DNA of 64,000 nucleotides from Acidobacteriota bacterium (GTDB lineage Bacteria > Acidobacteriota > Vicinamibacteria > Vicinamibacterales > UBA2999), in NCBI GenBank assembly GCA_016871195.1, contig VFZN01000003.1, positions 189,902-253,901 of the forward strand. Reading direction: 5' to 3'. Below, piece by piece: positions 50,262 to 60,993 of this stretch. The first letter of the stretch is position 1. Each line of letters opens with the position of its first letter. Under the pieces are notes generated by a model. It was not told the DNA's origin. It searched no databases and worked only from the letters and a program-made list of their open reading frames with translations. The translations under genes and the position numbers were made by a program.

Positions 50262-51450
50262 GGGCCGGGCGCATCCAGCGCCAGGCGGCCGCCGCCAGGA
50301 TCAGCAGCAGCACAATGTCGGCGTCAAACACCAGCGCCAGCGCGGGACCGCTAATGAAACCGGCGACGATCGGACTCACGGCCAGTCCGCCGAGCCAGGC
50401 CGTGGTCATCACGCCGAAGCCGGTGGCGTGTGCATCAGGTGGCAGCAGGCGCCCACCCAGACTGTAGGCCGCTGTCATGCCCACGCCAATCGCCACCCCT
50501 GATACGGCCAGCGCAAGCCCGAACACCCACACCGACGGGATGGCCACCAGGAGGCCAAGACCTGCCGCCGTCACCAGGGCGGTTGCTGCCACGAGCGCAT
50601 GCATCGGATGGCGCTCGACAAGCGGCGTGGCGATGTGATGGCCATACGCGGCGCTGAACGCCGCCACCGCGAAGAGCACCCCCGACACCCACGGCACATC
50701 ACCGGCAGGCAGCCCGAGCTTTTCCACGTAGAGCGGCAGAATCGGCGTGAAGCTGCGGTCGACAAGCTGCAGGCCGAGAATGACGGCAAACACCATCGGA
50801 AATCCCGGTGTGCGAATCAGCTCGCCGAGCACCGAGCGCAGACTGCGGCTCGATGTCTGTATGCGCTGCTTTTCGGGCTCGACATACAGCGTGGTGATCA
50901 GCACCACGGCCACGGCATAAAACCCCGAGGCCACGAAGAAGGCCGATCGGAGGCCCACCATCGGCGCCAGCAGCCCGCCAATGAGTGGGCCGATCGCCGG
51001 CCCCAGACGCTGGGCAATCTGCACGATGCCGATGGCGTCGGCCATGCGCTCACGCGGCACCGACTCGGCCGCCATCGACACGGTCAGTGACCCGTATCCG
51101 GCAAACACACCCAGCAACGCCCGTAACGCCAGCAGCTGCCAGGGTGCCGACACGAGACCCATCGCCGCCTTCACCAGCACGAACGCCGAGAGCGACCGCA
51201 GCACCAGCACCTTGCTGCCGAAGCGATCGCCCACCCGGCCCCACAGCGGCGCACTGAACGCCGTGATGGCCGGCGTGGCTCCGAGAGTCAGGCCTGTCCA
51301 GAGCGCGATGTCCGACACATCCTGCACGCCCAGTTCCCTGATGTACAGGGGAAGGAACGGCATGGCGATGGTGAAGCCGGCAAAGCCGATGCCGTTGGCG
51401 GCAGCGGCGGTGTAGACGTTGCGTCGGGACGAGGCCGGAAGGTCTTTCAC
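50218..51450 (-). CDS. MFS transporter
   Basis: About 12 hydrophobic segments; APLWGRVGDRFGSKVLVLRS loop motif. Confidence 0.9.
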   Translation of the reverse strand: MKDLPASSRRNVYTAAAANGIGFAGFTIAMPFLPLYIRELGVQDVSDIALWTGLTLGATPAITAFSAPLWGRVGDRFGSKVLVLRSLSAFVLVKAAMGLVSAPWQLLALRALLGVFAGYGSLTVSMAAESVPRERMADAIGIVQIAQRLGPAIGPLIGGLLAPMVGLRSAFFVASGFYAVAVVLITTLYVEPEKQRIQTSSRSLRSVLGELIRTPGFPMVFAVILGLQLVDRSFTPILPLYVEKLGLPAGDVPWVSGVLFAVAAFSAAYGHHIATPLVERHPMHALVAATALVTAAGLGLLVAIPSVWVFGLALAVSGVAIGVGMTAAYSLGGRLLPPDAHATGFGVMTTAWLGGLAVSPIVAGFISGPALALVFDADIVLLLILAAAAWRWMRPAPTRQLRAASDASAS

Positions 51451-51504
51451 GAGAGGCAGGGTGGGCCGGCCAGTGCCGGCCCCATGTTCAGCAGCAGTCT
51501 CTGG

Positions 51505-52524
51505 TCAGAACCGGATCTTCACATCAGGCCCCGAGTGCACCTGGATGCTGTCGACAAAGCGAATGCGGTGGGGATGTGTCTGCATCACCAGTGAGTGGGT
51601 GCGCACGCCGTCGCCGAAGAAGCGGACGCCCTTGAGCAGTGTCCCGTCGGTCACGCCCGTCGCGGCAAAGATGATCTGCTGTCCGCTGGCGAGCTCGGCC
51701 GACGTATAGATGCGCCCGGGCACGGCCCCCATGGCCGCACACCGCGCCTCATCGTCGGGTGTCCGCACCACGAGCCGCGCGAAGATTTCACCGTTGAGGC
51801 ACCGCATCGCCGCCGCTGTCAGCACGCCCTCCGGTGCACCGCCCGTGCCCATCACCGCGTGCACGCCACTGCCGACGACCGCCGCAGCGATGCCCGCAGA
51901 TAAGTCGCCGTCCCCGATGAGGCGGATGCGCGCGCCCGCCGCGCGGATCTGCCGAATCAGGTCTTCGTGCCGTGGCCGATCGAGCACCACAATTGTGAGA
52001 TCTTCGATGGTACGGTCGAGACAGCGGGCGATGGCGCGCAGATTGTCGGCGACCGGCGCATCAAGATGCACGGCATGCCGTGAGCTCGGACCGACCACGA
52101 GCTTTTCCATATACAGGTCGGGGGCATGCAGCAGGCCGCCATGCTCCGATGCCGCCAGCACCGCAATGGCATTCGGCGCACCGGTTGCACACAGGTTAGT
52201 GCCTTCCAGCGGATCGACGGCAATGTCGACGCCGGGGAATCGCTGCTCAGGCTGTCGCTGCGCCAGGCCCACCTTCTCGCCGATAAAGAGCATCGGGGCT
52301 TCATCCCGCTCGCCCTCGCCGATGACGATGGTGCCGTCAATCGGCACGGTGTCCATCTCCTTGCGCATCGCCTCGACGGCCACATGATCCGAGAGCGTGC
52401 GCTCGCCCTGGCCCATCGTGTGCGCGCAGGCGATGGCCGCCTGCTCGACGACGCGGAGGAATTCGAGGGAGAGATCAGAGTCGAGCGATGTGGAAGACGC
52501 CGGTGTGGTCGCCATGTCAGTCAT
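51505..52524 (-). CDS. glpX: Fructose-1,6-bisphosphatase class II
   Basis: [76 protein letters not shown]. Alternative start at 52602. Confidence 0.93.
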   Translation of the reverse strand: MTDMATTPASSTSLDSDLSLEFLRVVEQAAIACAHTMGQGERTLSDHVAVEAMRKEMDTVPIDGTIVIGEGERDEAPMLFIGEKVGLAQRQPEQRFPGVDIAVDPLEGTNLCATGAPNAIAVLAASEHGGLLHAPDLYMEKLVVGPSSRHAVHLDAPVADNLRAIARCLDRTIEDLTIVVLDRPRHEDLIRQIRAAGARIRLIGDGDLSAGIAAAVVGSGVHAVMGTGGAPEGVLTAAAMRCLNGEIFARLVVRTPDDEARCAAMGAVPGRIYTSAELASGQQIIFAATGVTDGTLLKGVRFFGDGVRTHSLVMQTHPHRIRFVDSIQVHSGPDVKIRF

Positions 52525-52642
52525 CCGTTCCTTCAGCAGGCGCCACGCCGCCGACTCGGCGACTGTGAGATGCGGCACCCTGCGCTGGCCAAAACGGTTC
52601 ATGGTAACAGAAGTGCTACGATCGGAATATCCGGGTTGCGGC

Positions 52643-53803
52643 ATGCGTATTTATCTCGATCACAACGCCACCACCCCTCCCCGACCAGAGGTCGTCGACC
52701 TGATGACCCGCGTGCTGCGGGACGCCTGGGGCAATGCCTCGAGTGTGCACGCCTTCGGGCAGCAGGCCAAGGCAGCGCTCGACGAGGCTCGCAGCCGCGT
52801 CGCCGCACTCATCGGTGCCGACACCACCGAAGTGGTGCTGTGCGGCAGTGGCACCGAAAGCGATAATCTCGCCATCCGAGGCGCCGCCGAGGCCCAGGCC
52901 GACACCGGTCGACGGCATCTCATCACGACAGCCATCGAGCACGAAGCCGTCCGGGCCACCATGGCCGCCCTGGGCCGACGGGGCTTCCGCATCACCACCG
53001 TGCCCGTCGATGACTCGGGCATCGTATCGGTCGATGCCGTGCGCGATGCCCTGTCGCCCGATACGGCGCTCGTCAGTGTCATGCACGCCAACAACGAACT
53101 CGGCACACTGCAGCCCATTGCCGAGATTGCGGCGCTGGCGCGCGACGCGGGTGCGCTGATGCACACCGATGCGGTGCAGACCGCGGGCCGGGTGCCACTC
53201 GATGTCCGCGCGCTCGGCGTCGACCTGCTGACGCTGTCGGCGCACAAGTTCTACGGTCCGAAGGGGGCTGGCGCACTCTTTACCCGGAGGGGCGTGCGTC
53301 TGGCACCGACGCTGACGGGCGGTCGCCAGGAACGCGGCCGCCGCTCGGGCACTGAACCGGTGGCCAACTACGCGGGCATGGGGCTCGCCGCCGAACTCGC
53401 CTCCGCCACGCTCACCGACGAGCCTGCCCGGCTCGCGGCGTTGCGTGATCGGCTCGAACAGTCCCTGCTGCACGCGCTCCCTGATACCCTCCGCAACGGA
53501 GCCGAATCGCCGCGGGTGCCGAACACGACCAACCTCAGCTTTGCGGGGGTGGAGTCGGAAAGCCTGCTGATCGGACTTGATCTGGAGGGCGTGGCCGTGT
53601 CGTCCGGTTCGGCCTGTTCATCAGGCACCCTTGAGCCCTCGCATGTGCTGCGCGCCATGGGCTGCTCGCATGCCCGGGCACTCGGCTCGGTGCGCTTCAG
53701 CCTCGGCGCCTCGACGACCGACGCGGCCCTCGATCACGCGATCGCGGCCGTGACACGCGTCGTCTCGCGGCTGCAGGGAGTCGCATCCGGAGGAGGCCGC
53801 TAG
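52643..53803 (+). CDS. Cysteine desulfurase (NifS/IscS family)
   Basis: [62 protein letters not shown]. Confidence 0.94.
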   Translation: MRIYLDHNATTPPRPEVVDLMTRVLRDAWGNASSVHAFGQQAKAALDEARSRVAALIGADTTEVVLCGSGTESDNLAIRGAAEAQADTGRRHLITTAIEHEAVRATMAALGRRGFRITTVPVDDSGIVSVDAVRDALSPDTALVSVMHANNELGTLQPIAEIAALARDAGALMHTDAVQTAGRVPLDVRALGVDLLTLSAHKFYGPKGAGALFTRRGVRLAPTLTGGRQERGRRSGTEPVANYAGMGLAAELASATLTDEPARLAALRDRLEQSLLHALPDTLRNGAESPRVPNTTNLSFAGVESESLLIGLDLEGVAVSSGSACSSGTLEPSHVLRAMGCSHARALGSVRFSLGASTTDAALDHAIAAVTRVVSRLQGVASGGGR

Positions 53804-53805
53804 CC

Positions 53806-54873
53806 ATGCGCATCGTGGTCGCCATGTCGGGCGGGGTCGATTCGTCAGTGGCCGCCGCACTGCTCGCCGAGCAGGGGCACGATGTCGTCGGCCTGTCGAT
53901 GCAGCTCTATCCCCAGGGCGACGGTGCCGACGCGCAGAAGTACGGAGCCTGCTGCACGCTCGATGATCTGCACGATGCGCGGCGCGTCGCCGCACGTATC
54001 GGCTTTCCGCACTACATCATCAACTTCGAATCGCGCTTCTCGGACACGGTCATCCGCAATTTCATCGACGAGTATGTGGCGGGCCGCACGCCGATTCCTT
54101 GTGCGCACTGCAACAGCGACGTCAAGTTTGCCGAGCTGCTCGAGCGATCACGCGGACTCGGCGCCTCGGCCCTGGCCACCGGACACTATGCCCGCATCCG
54201 GACGGATGCCGAGGGCCGCTTCCATCTGCATCGCGGTTCCGACCACGCCAAGGACCAGTCGTACTTTCTCTTCTCCCTCGGACAGGCCCAGCTCGCGGAG
54301 GCCCTGTTTCCGATCGGCGAACTCGACAAGGCCACGGTGCGCGATCACGCGCGACGGTTGGGCCTGCAGGTGGCCGAGAAGCCCGACAGCCAGGAAATCT
54401 GCTTTGTGCCCGACGGCGACTATGCCGCCTTTGTCGAACGCGAAGCGCCATCGCGCATGCGCCCGGGGGCGATTGTGTCGCGAACGGGACGCGTGATGGG
54501 GATGCACGAGGGCGTGCACCGCTTCACGGTCGGGCAGCGAAAGGGGCTGAAGCTGTCCGCATCGGAACCGCTGTATGTGCTGAAGATTGATGCCGCCGCA
54601 GCCACCGTTACCGTTGGTCCGCGCGAGGCGCTGGCCGAGACGCACCTGACCGCCACCGGCGTGCAGTGGGTGTCGGGCACGGGCCCCGACGCATGGCGAC
54701 CTGCAGCCGCGCAGATCCGCCACCGGCACGCGGCCGCCGAGGGGCGCGTGCGCGTGTCAGACGAGGGCACTGCCGAATTTGAGTTCGCGGCGCCGCAGTC
54801 GGCCGTCACGCCCGGACAGGCTGTCGTGTTTTATGACGGTGACGAGGTGCTCGGCGGGGGCTGGATTCAGTGA
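53806..54873 (+). CDS. mnmA: tRNA 2-thiouridine(34) synthase
   Basis: IVVAMSGGVDSSVAAALL; YGACCTLDDLHDARRVA; PCAHCNSDVKF; CFVPDGDYAAF. Confidence 0.96.
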   Translation: MRIVVAMSGGVDSSVAAALLAEQGHDVVGLSMQLYPQGDGADAQKYGACCTLDDLHDARRVAARIGFPHYIINFESRFSDTVIRNFIDEYVAGRTPIPCAHCNSDVKFAELLERSRGLGASALATGHYARIRTDAEGRFHLHRGSDHAKDQSYFLFSLGQAQLAEALFPIGELDKATVRDHARRLGLQVAEKPDSQEICFVPDGDYAAFVEREAPSRMRPGAIVSRTGRVMGMHEGVHRFTVGQRKGLKLSASEPLYVLKIDAAAATVTVGPREALAETHLTATGVQWVSGTGPDAWRPAAAQIRHRHAAAEGRVRVSDEGTAEFEFAAPQSAVTPGQAVVFYDGDEVLGGGWIQ

Positions 54874-54911
54874 CGGTCTGGTGCACCGCTCCGGTGCACC
54901 CGCGTCGAGTG

Positions 54912-55844
54912 TCAGTGCCCGGTACCGGACAGAAACCGCTCGGCGTCGATCGCCGCCATGCATCCCGACCCGGCCGCGGTCACGGCCTGCCGATAGACAT
55001 GATCCTGCACATCACCTGCTGCGAACACGCCGGGCACGCTGGTGCGTGAGCCGTGGTGGGTGCGGATGTAGCCGTTGTCGAGCAGGTCGACCTGTCCCTG
55101 TACCAGCCGCGTGTTCGGCGTGTGGCCAATGGCGATAAAAATGCCATCAATGGGCTCTTCCGTCGTCGCCCCCGAGAGGGTGTCGCGCAGCACCATCGAG
55201 GTCACCTCACCTTTCGCCACGTCGTTGATGCCGACCACCTCGGCATTCCAGACGAACCGGATGTTGGGCAGGGCTTTGACTTTGTCCTGCATCACCTTCG
55301 AGCCGCGCAGTTCGGCGCGCCGGTGCACCAGCACCACGTCGCTGGCGAGCTTCGACAGGTAGATGGCCTCTTCGAGCGCCGTGTCTCCCCCGCCGACCAC
55401 CGCCACGCGGCGTCCGCGGAAGAAGAACCCGTCGCAGGTCGCGCACGTCGACACGCCGCGGCCCGACAGCTGACGGTCGACGCCCAGTTCGAGCCACCGG
55501 GCCGAGGCCCCCGTCGCCAGAATCAACGCATCGGCCGTGTAGGTGTCATCGCCGACGCGCAGACGGAACGGACGTTCCGACAGGTCAATCGACGCGACAT
55601 CGCCCTGCACAATCTCGGCCCCGAAGCGCAGGGCCTGCGCGCGCAGCTCAGTCATCAGATCGGGCCCCATGATGCCGTCCCGGAACCCCGGCCAGTTTTC
55701 CACCATGGTGGTCAGCATCAGCTGCCCGCCGGCCTCGATGCCCTCGATGACCAGCGGCGAGAGGTTCGCGCGCGAGGCGTAGAGCGCCGCCGTGAGGCCC
55801 GCGGGCCCCGAACCGATGATGATGACCTGTCGTGCGTGCGTCAT
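54912..55844 (-). CDS. trxB: Thioredoxin-disulfide reductase
   Basis: VIIIGSGPAGLTAALYASRANL; CATCDGFFFRGRRVAVVGGGDTALEEA. Confidence 0.95.
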   Translation of the reverse strand: MTHARQVIIIGSGPAGLTAALYASRANLSPLVIEGIEAGGQLMLTTMVENWPGFRDGIMGPDLMTELRAQALRFGAEIVQGDVASIDLSERPFRLRVGDDTYTADALILATGASARWLELGVDRQLSGRGVSTCATCDGFFFRGRRVAVVGGGDTALEEAIYLSKLASDVVLVHRRAELRGSKVMQDKVKALPNIRFVWNAEVVGINDVAKGEVTSMVLRDTLSGATTEEPIDGIFIAIGHTPNTRLVQGQVDLLDNGYIRTHHGSRTSVPGVFAAGDVQDHVYRQAVTAAGSGCMAAIDAERFLSGTGH

Positions 55845-55851
55845 GCCGTCC

Positions 55852-56175
55852 TCAGAGGTGCTTGTCGATGGTGCGCGACAGGTCGGCCTTGTCGACCAGC
55901 CCGACGATGGTGTCGACGACCTTGCCGTCCTTGAAGAGCAGCAGCGTGGGAATGCCGCGAATCATGAACTGTGCCGGCGTCTGCGAGTGCTTGTCGATGT
56001 CCATCTTGGCCACCGTCAGCCGACCGGCGTACTGGTCGGCAATCTGGTCGACGACCGGGGCGAGGCGGCGGCAGGGGGCGCACCACTCGGCCCAGAAATC
56101 CACCAGAACCAGCCCCTTGCTGGTATCGGTGGCAAACGTCGCATCCGTAAAGGTCTTCACCTTGTCTGAAGCCAT
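55852..56175 (-). CDS. trxA: Thioredoxin
   Basis: VLVDFWAEWCAPCRRLAPVVDQIADQY; FMIRGIPTLLLFKDGK. Confidence 0.95.
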   Translation of the reverse strand: MASDKVKTFTDATFATDTSKGLVLVDFWAEWCAPCRRLAPVVDQIADQYAGRLTVAKMDIDKHSQTPAQFMIRGIPTLLLFKDGKVVDTIVGLVDKADLSRTIDKHL

Positions 56176-56235
56176 AACCGTCTCTGAAATCCTGCCCCTG
56201 TGCGGGGGAAAATGCGGGACGACCGGCGAGGGATT

Positions 56236-57720
56236 TCACCGATCTGCCAACACTCCTTTATACACCCTTACATACGCCCGGGCCGAACGCTCCCACGACA
56301 GGTCGAGCGCCATCCCCCGCTGCTGCAGCAGCCGCCATTCGGCCGGCCGTTCGCGGAAGACCTGCAGGGCCTCGCGCAGCGATGCCAGCAGTGCCTCGGC
56401 CGAGTAGGGATGGAAGGCGAAGCCGGTGCCGCTGGGCTGTCCGTCGCGATACGGCGTCACGCTGTCGGCGAGGCCACCGACGTGCCGCACGACGGGCACG
56501 GTGCCGTAGCGCAGGCTGTACATCTGGTTGAGCCCGCAGGGCTCGAACCGTGACGGCATCAGGAACAGGTCACTGCCGGCTTCGATGAGATGTGCGAGCG
56601 GTTCGTCGTAGCCGAGGGTCACGCTGACCCGATCGGGCGCCTCGGCCGCCAGGCTCTGCCAGAACTGCTCGTATCGGGCCTCGCCGCTGCCGAGCACCGC
56701 AAACTGGGCACCGAGTGACAGCAGTTCGCCACGCAGCTGCGCCAGCAGGTCGAACCCCTTCTGCTCAACCATGCGCGAGACGATGCCGATGAGCGGCACC
56801 GCACCGGGCGCGGTCGGCTGCGGCAACTGCAGCCGCTGCCGCAGCGTGGCTGCACAGAGGGCCTTGCCCGCCAGATCGCGCGCCGAGTAGTGGGCCGGCA
56901 GGTGCGCATCGGTCTCGGGGTTCCACTCGTCGTCGTCGACGCCATTGAGAATGCCGGTCAGCCGGTCGCGGCGTGCACGCATGACCCCGTCGAAGCCTTC
57001 GCCCGCCTCCGGGGTCTGGATTTCCTCGGCGTAAGTAGGGCTCACCGTTGTCAACGCCGCTGAGTGGAACAGCCCCGCCTTCAGGAAACTGAGGTGGTCG
57101 TGAAACTCAAAACCTTCGGGGTGGAAGTCATGCCACGACAGCCCGAGGTCGTTGACCCAGTGCTTCGGAACGGTGCCCTGATAGGCGAGGTTATGCACAG
57201 TGAACACGGTGGCGACACCGGGCAACCGGCGCGCGAAAATGGGCAGCAGCCCCGCTTGCCAGTCGTGCCCGTGCAGCACATTGACGCCGGGAGACTGCGT
57301 CGCCGCCCAGTCAACCGCCACGGCCGACAGCACCGCAAACCGCAGCGGGTTATCGGCATAATCGACCCCGTGTTCATGGTAGAGCGCGGGCCGGTCGTAG
57401 AGGGCCGGGCAATCGACGAGCAGCACCCGGGCATGGTCACCGAGGGGCACGTCGTGCAGCGCGTAGTCGCGCCGGTAGCCCCCGAGGGTCACCGTCCCAC
57501 GATGGATGACACGGCCCTCGCGAACTCCGCGGTATCTCGGCGTGAAGATGACGACATCGTGGCCGAGCCGGGCGAGGGCGCGCGGAAGGGCGGCCGCCAC
57601 GTCGGCAAGCCCACCGGTCTTGGAGAAGGGGAAGACCTCCGAGGCCACCATGGCCACACGAAGGCGGAGGGATGAACCTGGGGCGAGCGACACGGAGTGC
57701 GGTGGCAGGGAGTCTGGCAA
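56236..57720 (-). CDS. glgA: Glycogen synthase (GT5)
   Basis: VAMVASEVFPFSKTGGLADVAAALPRAL; MPSRFEPCGLNQMYSLRYGTVPVVRHVGGLADSV. Exact start uncertain. Confidence 0.93.
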   Translation of the reverse strand: MPDSLPPHSVSLAPGSSLRLRVAMVASEVFPFSKTGGLADVAAALPRALARLGHDVVIFTPRYRGVREGRVIHRGTVTLGGYRRDYALHDVPLGDHARVLLVDCPALYDRPALYHEHGVDYADNPLRFAVLSAVAVDWAATQSPGVNVLHGHDWQAGLLPIFARRLPGVATVFTVHNLAYQGTVPKHWVNDLGLSWHDFHPEGFEFHDHLSFLKAGLFHSAALTTVSPTYAEEIQTPEAGEGFDGVMRARRDRLTGILNGVDDDEWNPETDAHLPAHYSARDLAGKALCAATLRQRLQLPQPTAPGAVPLIGIVSRMVEQKGFDLLAQLRGELLSLGAQFAVLGSGEARYEQFWQSLAAEAPDRVSVTLGYDEPLAHLIEAGSDLFLMPSRFEPCGLNQMYSLRYGTVPVVRHVGGLADSVTPYRDGQPSGTGFAFHPYSAEALLASLREALQVFRERPAEWRLLQQRGMALDLSWERSARAYVRVYKGVLADR

Positions 57721-57747
57721 CAGACACCCCGTCGGGAAGCCCGGCCG

Positions 57748-58932
57748 TTACGGCTCGGGCTGGGGCTGCGGCTGGGTGGCCCCCGCGTTCAGCAGGGCCG
57801 AGGTCTTGGTCGACAGCCAGTTGAACAGGTGGCGGGTTTCCCAGAAGCGTCCGGCATTCGACTTGGCACCGAGCACGACCACCGCGACCTGCTGCCCGGT
57901 CTGGGGCAGGCGCAGCAGCGATGCCAGACAGTAGCCCGACCGTGAAATGAACCCGGTCTTGCCGCCCAGCACGTCGATGTCGCCGGTCTTGACCAGCTGG
58001 TTCGTGCTGCGGGCGGTGATGGTGCGTTTGCCCGACTGAGTGGTGTACGACGTCTTGCGCATCACGCCGCCGATGCGTTCGTCGGCCGAGGCGTACGAGA
58101 TGAGCTGCGCCATGTCGAGGGCATTCGACACATTCGCCGCCAGCAGGCCTGACGGGTCGGCGTAGTGCGTAGCCGCCAGGCCCAGTTCCTGGGCCTTGGC
58201 GTTCATGCGGTCGACAAATCCCTGTGCGCCGTACGGAGAGACACGCGCGAGTGCGCGGGCGGCGGCATTGTCAGACCCCACCAGCAGCAGGTTCAGGAGG
58301 TCGTCGACCGTCACGGTGTATCCGCGGCGCAGATAGGTGGTCGAGGCCCGTGCCACATCGCTGGCCGCGACGGTGACCTTGGTCTGGGGGTCGATGCCGC
58401 TGTCAAGGACGACGAGGGCTGTCATCACCTTGGTGATGCTCGCAATCGGCCGCTCGGAGTCGGCGTTCGAGGACCACAGCACCTCGCGCGTCTCGGGGTT
58501 GTAGATGACGGCAGCCTCGGCGCGCACATCGGGCACCTGCTGACCGGACGCATCCGTCACAAACCGCGGCGTCTGCAGCTCGCGCGCCTCGCGGGCCCGG
58601 GCGGCCGCGCGGGCCCGTGCCAGACGGGCACGCCTAGCGCTGGCCGACGACGAGGCCGCGGTGCTTTTCGGGGTGGCCGACGGGGACTTGCCCGACCTCG
58701 CAGATGGGGTCGACTTCGCGGCGGTTGACGCCTTCCGGCCGGCGGGGGTCCGGTTCGATGCCGCAGCCTTGACCGTGCGCGTGGATGCCTTCGACGCCGC
58801 CGCCGGAACAGCAGGACGCCTGGACTGCCCCTGCCGGGTGGCACCTTCCATCGACACCGGCACGGCGGCGATGGCAAGCGCCAGCACGATGGCCATACGG
58901 CCCCGCAGTGTCACGCGATTCATTCCGGCCAT
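57748..58932 (-). CDS. D-alanyl-D-alanine carboxypeptidase (PBP5/6-like) with basic Ala/Ser/Lys/Arg-rich N-terminal region
   Basis: PIASITKVMTALVVLD (SxxK), SDNAAARALARVS (SxN), KTGFISRSGYCLASL (KTG). GGGAGGAAT upstream of start. Confidence 0.92.
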   Translation of the reverse strand: MAGMNRVTLRGRMAIVLALAIAAVPVSMEGATRQGQSRRPAVPAAASKASTRTVKAAASNRTPAGRKASTAAKSTPSARSGKSPSATPKSTAASSSASARRARLARARAAARAREARELQTPRFVTDASGQQVPDVRAEAAVIYNPETREVLWSSNADSERPIASITKVMTALVVLDSGIDPQTKVTVAASDVARASTTYLRRGYTVTVDDLLNLLLVGSDNAAARALARVSPYGAQGFVDRMNAKAQELGLAATHYADPSGLLAANVSNALDMAQLISYASADERIGGVMRKTSYTTQSGKRTITARSTNQLVKTGDIDVLGGKTGFISRSGYCLASLLRLPQTGQQVAVVVLGAKSNAGRFWETRHLFNWLSTKTSALLNAGATQPQPQPEP

Positions 58933-59089
58933 GCGTGCGATTCCTCCCGTCACCCAGGCGCTGCCGTGGTCGTCACCGCACCCCGCTGCGGCTCCGCACA
59001 CGATTGCACACTGGAACGCGGGGATTGTAAGCGGCGCCGGGGGGCCATGACAAGCACGAAGTCATGGCAGGGTGCTATGCTCGGCGGCC

Positions 59090-59644
59090 ATGCCGTCAGA
59101 CACCGCCGCGCACGAGTATGCCGCCCTGCGGCAGGCCATCGCCCAACGGGGTCAGCTGAAGGCCACGGTCGCGCTCGTCGGGCTTCTGGGCTGGGCCGCG
59201 CTCTGGATGGCGGGGTTCGTCTTGCTCAGGGACGCCAGGGGCACCGCTGTCACCCTCGCTGTCTTGTGGGCCGCGTTTGAAATCATCCGACCGCTGCACA
59301 TCGGTGCCGAGCGTCTCGGTCGTTATCTGCAGGTCTTCCACGAAACACCCGGTCAGGTGCCGGCCTGGGAGCACACGGCGATGGCCCTTGGGGCCGCCGT
59401 GCCCGGGGCCGCCGGGCACCCGCTCTACATGCCCGTCTTCGTCGGCGCCACACTGCTGAACGCCACGGCCCTCTGGGTCGACGGTCCGCTCACCTTCGAG
59501 GGCGCACTGATGCTCGGCCCGCACCTGGCGCTGCTCTGGTGGCTGTGGCGCGCCGACCGCGCCATGCGCGTGCAGCGCACCAACGACCTCGCCCGCCTCG
59601 AGGCCCTGCGCCACCCGCCCGCTGCCATGGGCGATCAGCGCTGA
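59090..59644 (+). CDS. Small membrane protein of unknown function
   Basis: MPSDTAAHEYAALRQAIAQRGQLKATVALVGLLGWAALWMAGFVLLRD...; extended -10-like TGCTATGCT at 59073-59081. Confidence 0.7.
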   Translation: MPSDTAAHEYAALRQAIAQRGQLKATVALVGLLGWAALWMAGFVLLRDARGTAVTLAVLWAAFEIIRPLHIGAERLGRYLQVFHETPGQVPAWEHTAMALGAAVPGAAGHPLYMPVFVGATLLNATALWVDGPLTFEGALMLGPHLALLWWLWRADRAMRVQRTNDLARLEALRHPPAAMGDQR

Positions 59645-59695
59645 GCCCGCCGCGGAGGACAGGGTCCGCCGCCGAGCCGGCGTCGCCCCTGACGA

Positions 59696-60958
59696 TCAGG
59701 GCTGCGCGAGCGCCAGCGCGATCAGCAGCGCGCGCTGTGTCCCCTTCCACGAATCGGTCGAGTCGAACGCCTCGCCCAGGGCATGCCCCTCCGTTCCCCT
59801 GCCGCCCCCGTCGATGGTGATGGCCGGAATGCCGAGGCTCATCGGATAGTTGGCGTCGGTGGAGCCCTCGTCGAGGGACACCGCCAGCCCGAGCGCGCGC
59901 GTCGCCGACACCGCCGCACGGACGATGGGCGCGTCGCCGCGCGTCTGACCAGCCGGCCGGTTGCCCACAAGGTCTTTCTGCACCGTGATCATCCGAACGT
60001 TCCATCGCGCATCCTCATCGCGCGCCGCGTCGTCGATGGCGCGGTTGAACCGGGCATCGAGTGACTGCAGAGATGCCGGATCGGACGATCGCATGTCGAC
60101 CTCCATCCAGGCCTCGAACGGAATCGAATTGACCGAGGTTCCTCCGCCGATGCGCCCGACGTTGAACGTGGTCTTTGGTTCGCGGGGCACATCGAAGTTC
60201 GAAATGGCCTGAACCGCACGCCCCAGGGCATGGATGGGATTGGCGATGCCGAAGGCCCCGAAGCTGTGCCCGCCGGGCCCCTTGAACGTGATCCGGTAAC
60301 GCAGGCTGCCCACCGCCACATGGGTGATGCCCAGCCCGGTGCCGTCAACGGACACGAACCGATCGATCTGGCCCTTCATCTCTTCATTGAACAGGTGCTT
60401 CACGCCCCGGAGGTCGCCGAGCCCTTCCTCCCCCACATTGCCAACGAAGGTAATCGTGCCGGGCGTCTTCATTCCCTGCCGCACCATGGTGCGGGCCACC
60501 GCAAGCACCACGGCCAGGCCACGGCAGTCGTCGCCAATGCCTGGCCCACGCATCATGGCCCCCTCGCGCTTCACCCGGACATCGGTGCCCTCGGGGAACA
60601 CCGTGTCGAGATGGGCCGCGAATACCAGGTGCGGGCGCGGCTGGGCGCCACGGAACTCGCCGAGGACGTTGCCCACCGTGTCGGTGCGGACATGGGTCAG
60701 ACCGGCCTCCCTGAGCAGTTGCGCGTAGAGCACACCGCGTTTGGTTTCTTTGAAAGGTGGGGCCTCGACCTCGCAGATACGAGCCTGGTCGGCCAGCGTC
60801 TGGGCTTCGTCGGCCCTGATGGCCTCAAGGGCCCGGGCGATGGCCGCGTCCTGGGCGAGGCGGGGTCCGAGGGCCGCCGCATCGTTCTGGGCTCGGGCCA
60901 CGACCGGCAGACAGGCGAGGAGCCCGGCCCACAGCACCGCTTTGGGGACACACGTCAT
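59696..60958 (-). CDS. Exported M20-family metallopeptidase
   Basis: Signal peptide; PHLVFAAHLDTVFPEG; RGPGIGDDCRGLAVVLAVARTM; GNVGEEGLGDLRG. Start set at 60958. Confidence 0.9.
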   Translation of the reverse strand: MTCVPKAVLWAGLLACLPVVARAQNDAAALGPRLAQDAAIARALEAIRADEAQTLADQARICEVEAPPFKETKRGVLYAQLLREAGLTHVRTDTVGNVLGEFRGAQPRPHLVFAAHLDTVFPEGTDVRVKREGAMMRGPGIGDDCRGLAVVLAVARTMVRQGMKTPGTITFVGNVGEEGLGDLRGVKHLFNEEMKGQIDRFVSVDGTGLGITHVAVGSLRYRITFKGPGGHSFGAFGIANPIHALGRAVQAISNFDVPREPKTTFNVGRIGGGTSVNSIPFEAWMEVDMRSSDPASLQSLDARFNRAIDDAARDEDARWNVRMITVQKDLVGNRPAGQTRGDAPIVRAAVSATRALGLAVSLDEGSTDANYPMSLGIPAITIDGGGRGTEGHALGEAFDSTDSWKGTQRALLIALALAQP

Positions 60959-60964
60959 CCGGAC

Positions 60965-60993
60965 AGTATAAACAGCGTCCGGCCCCCTGTCTC
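60965..60993 (-). promoter_or_regulatory. Leaderless-type promoter of M20 peptidase
   Basis: Minus strand -35 GAGACA (60993-60988), 17-nt spacer, -10 TATACT (60970-60965), then GTCCGG and ATG at 60958. Confidence 0.55.

Noticed and set aside
59687-59701. CCCTGA-CGA-TCAGGG hairpin at the end of the M20 peptidase gene
   Set aside because: Short stem overlapping the stop codon, 3-nt loop and no T-tract; too weak to call a terminator.
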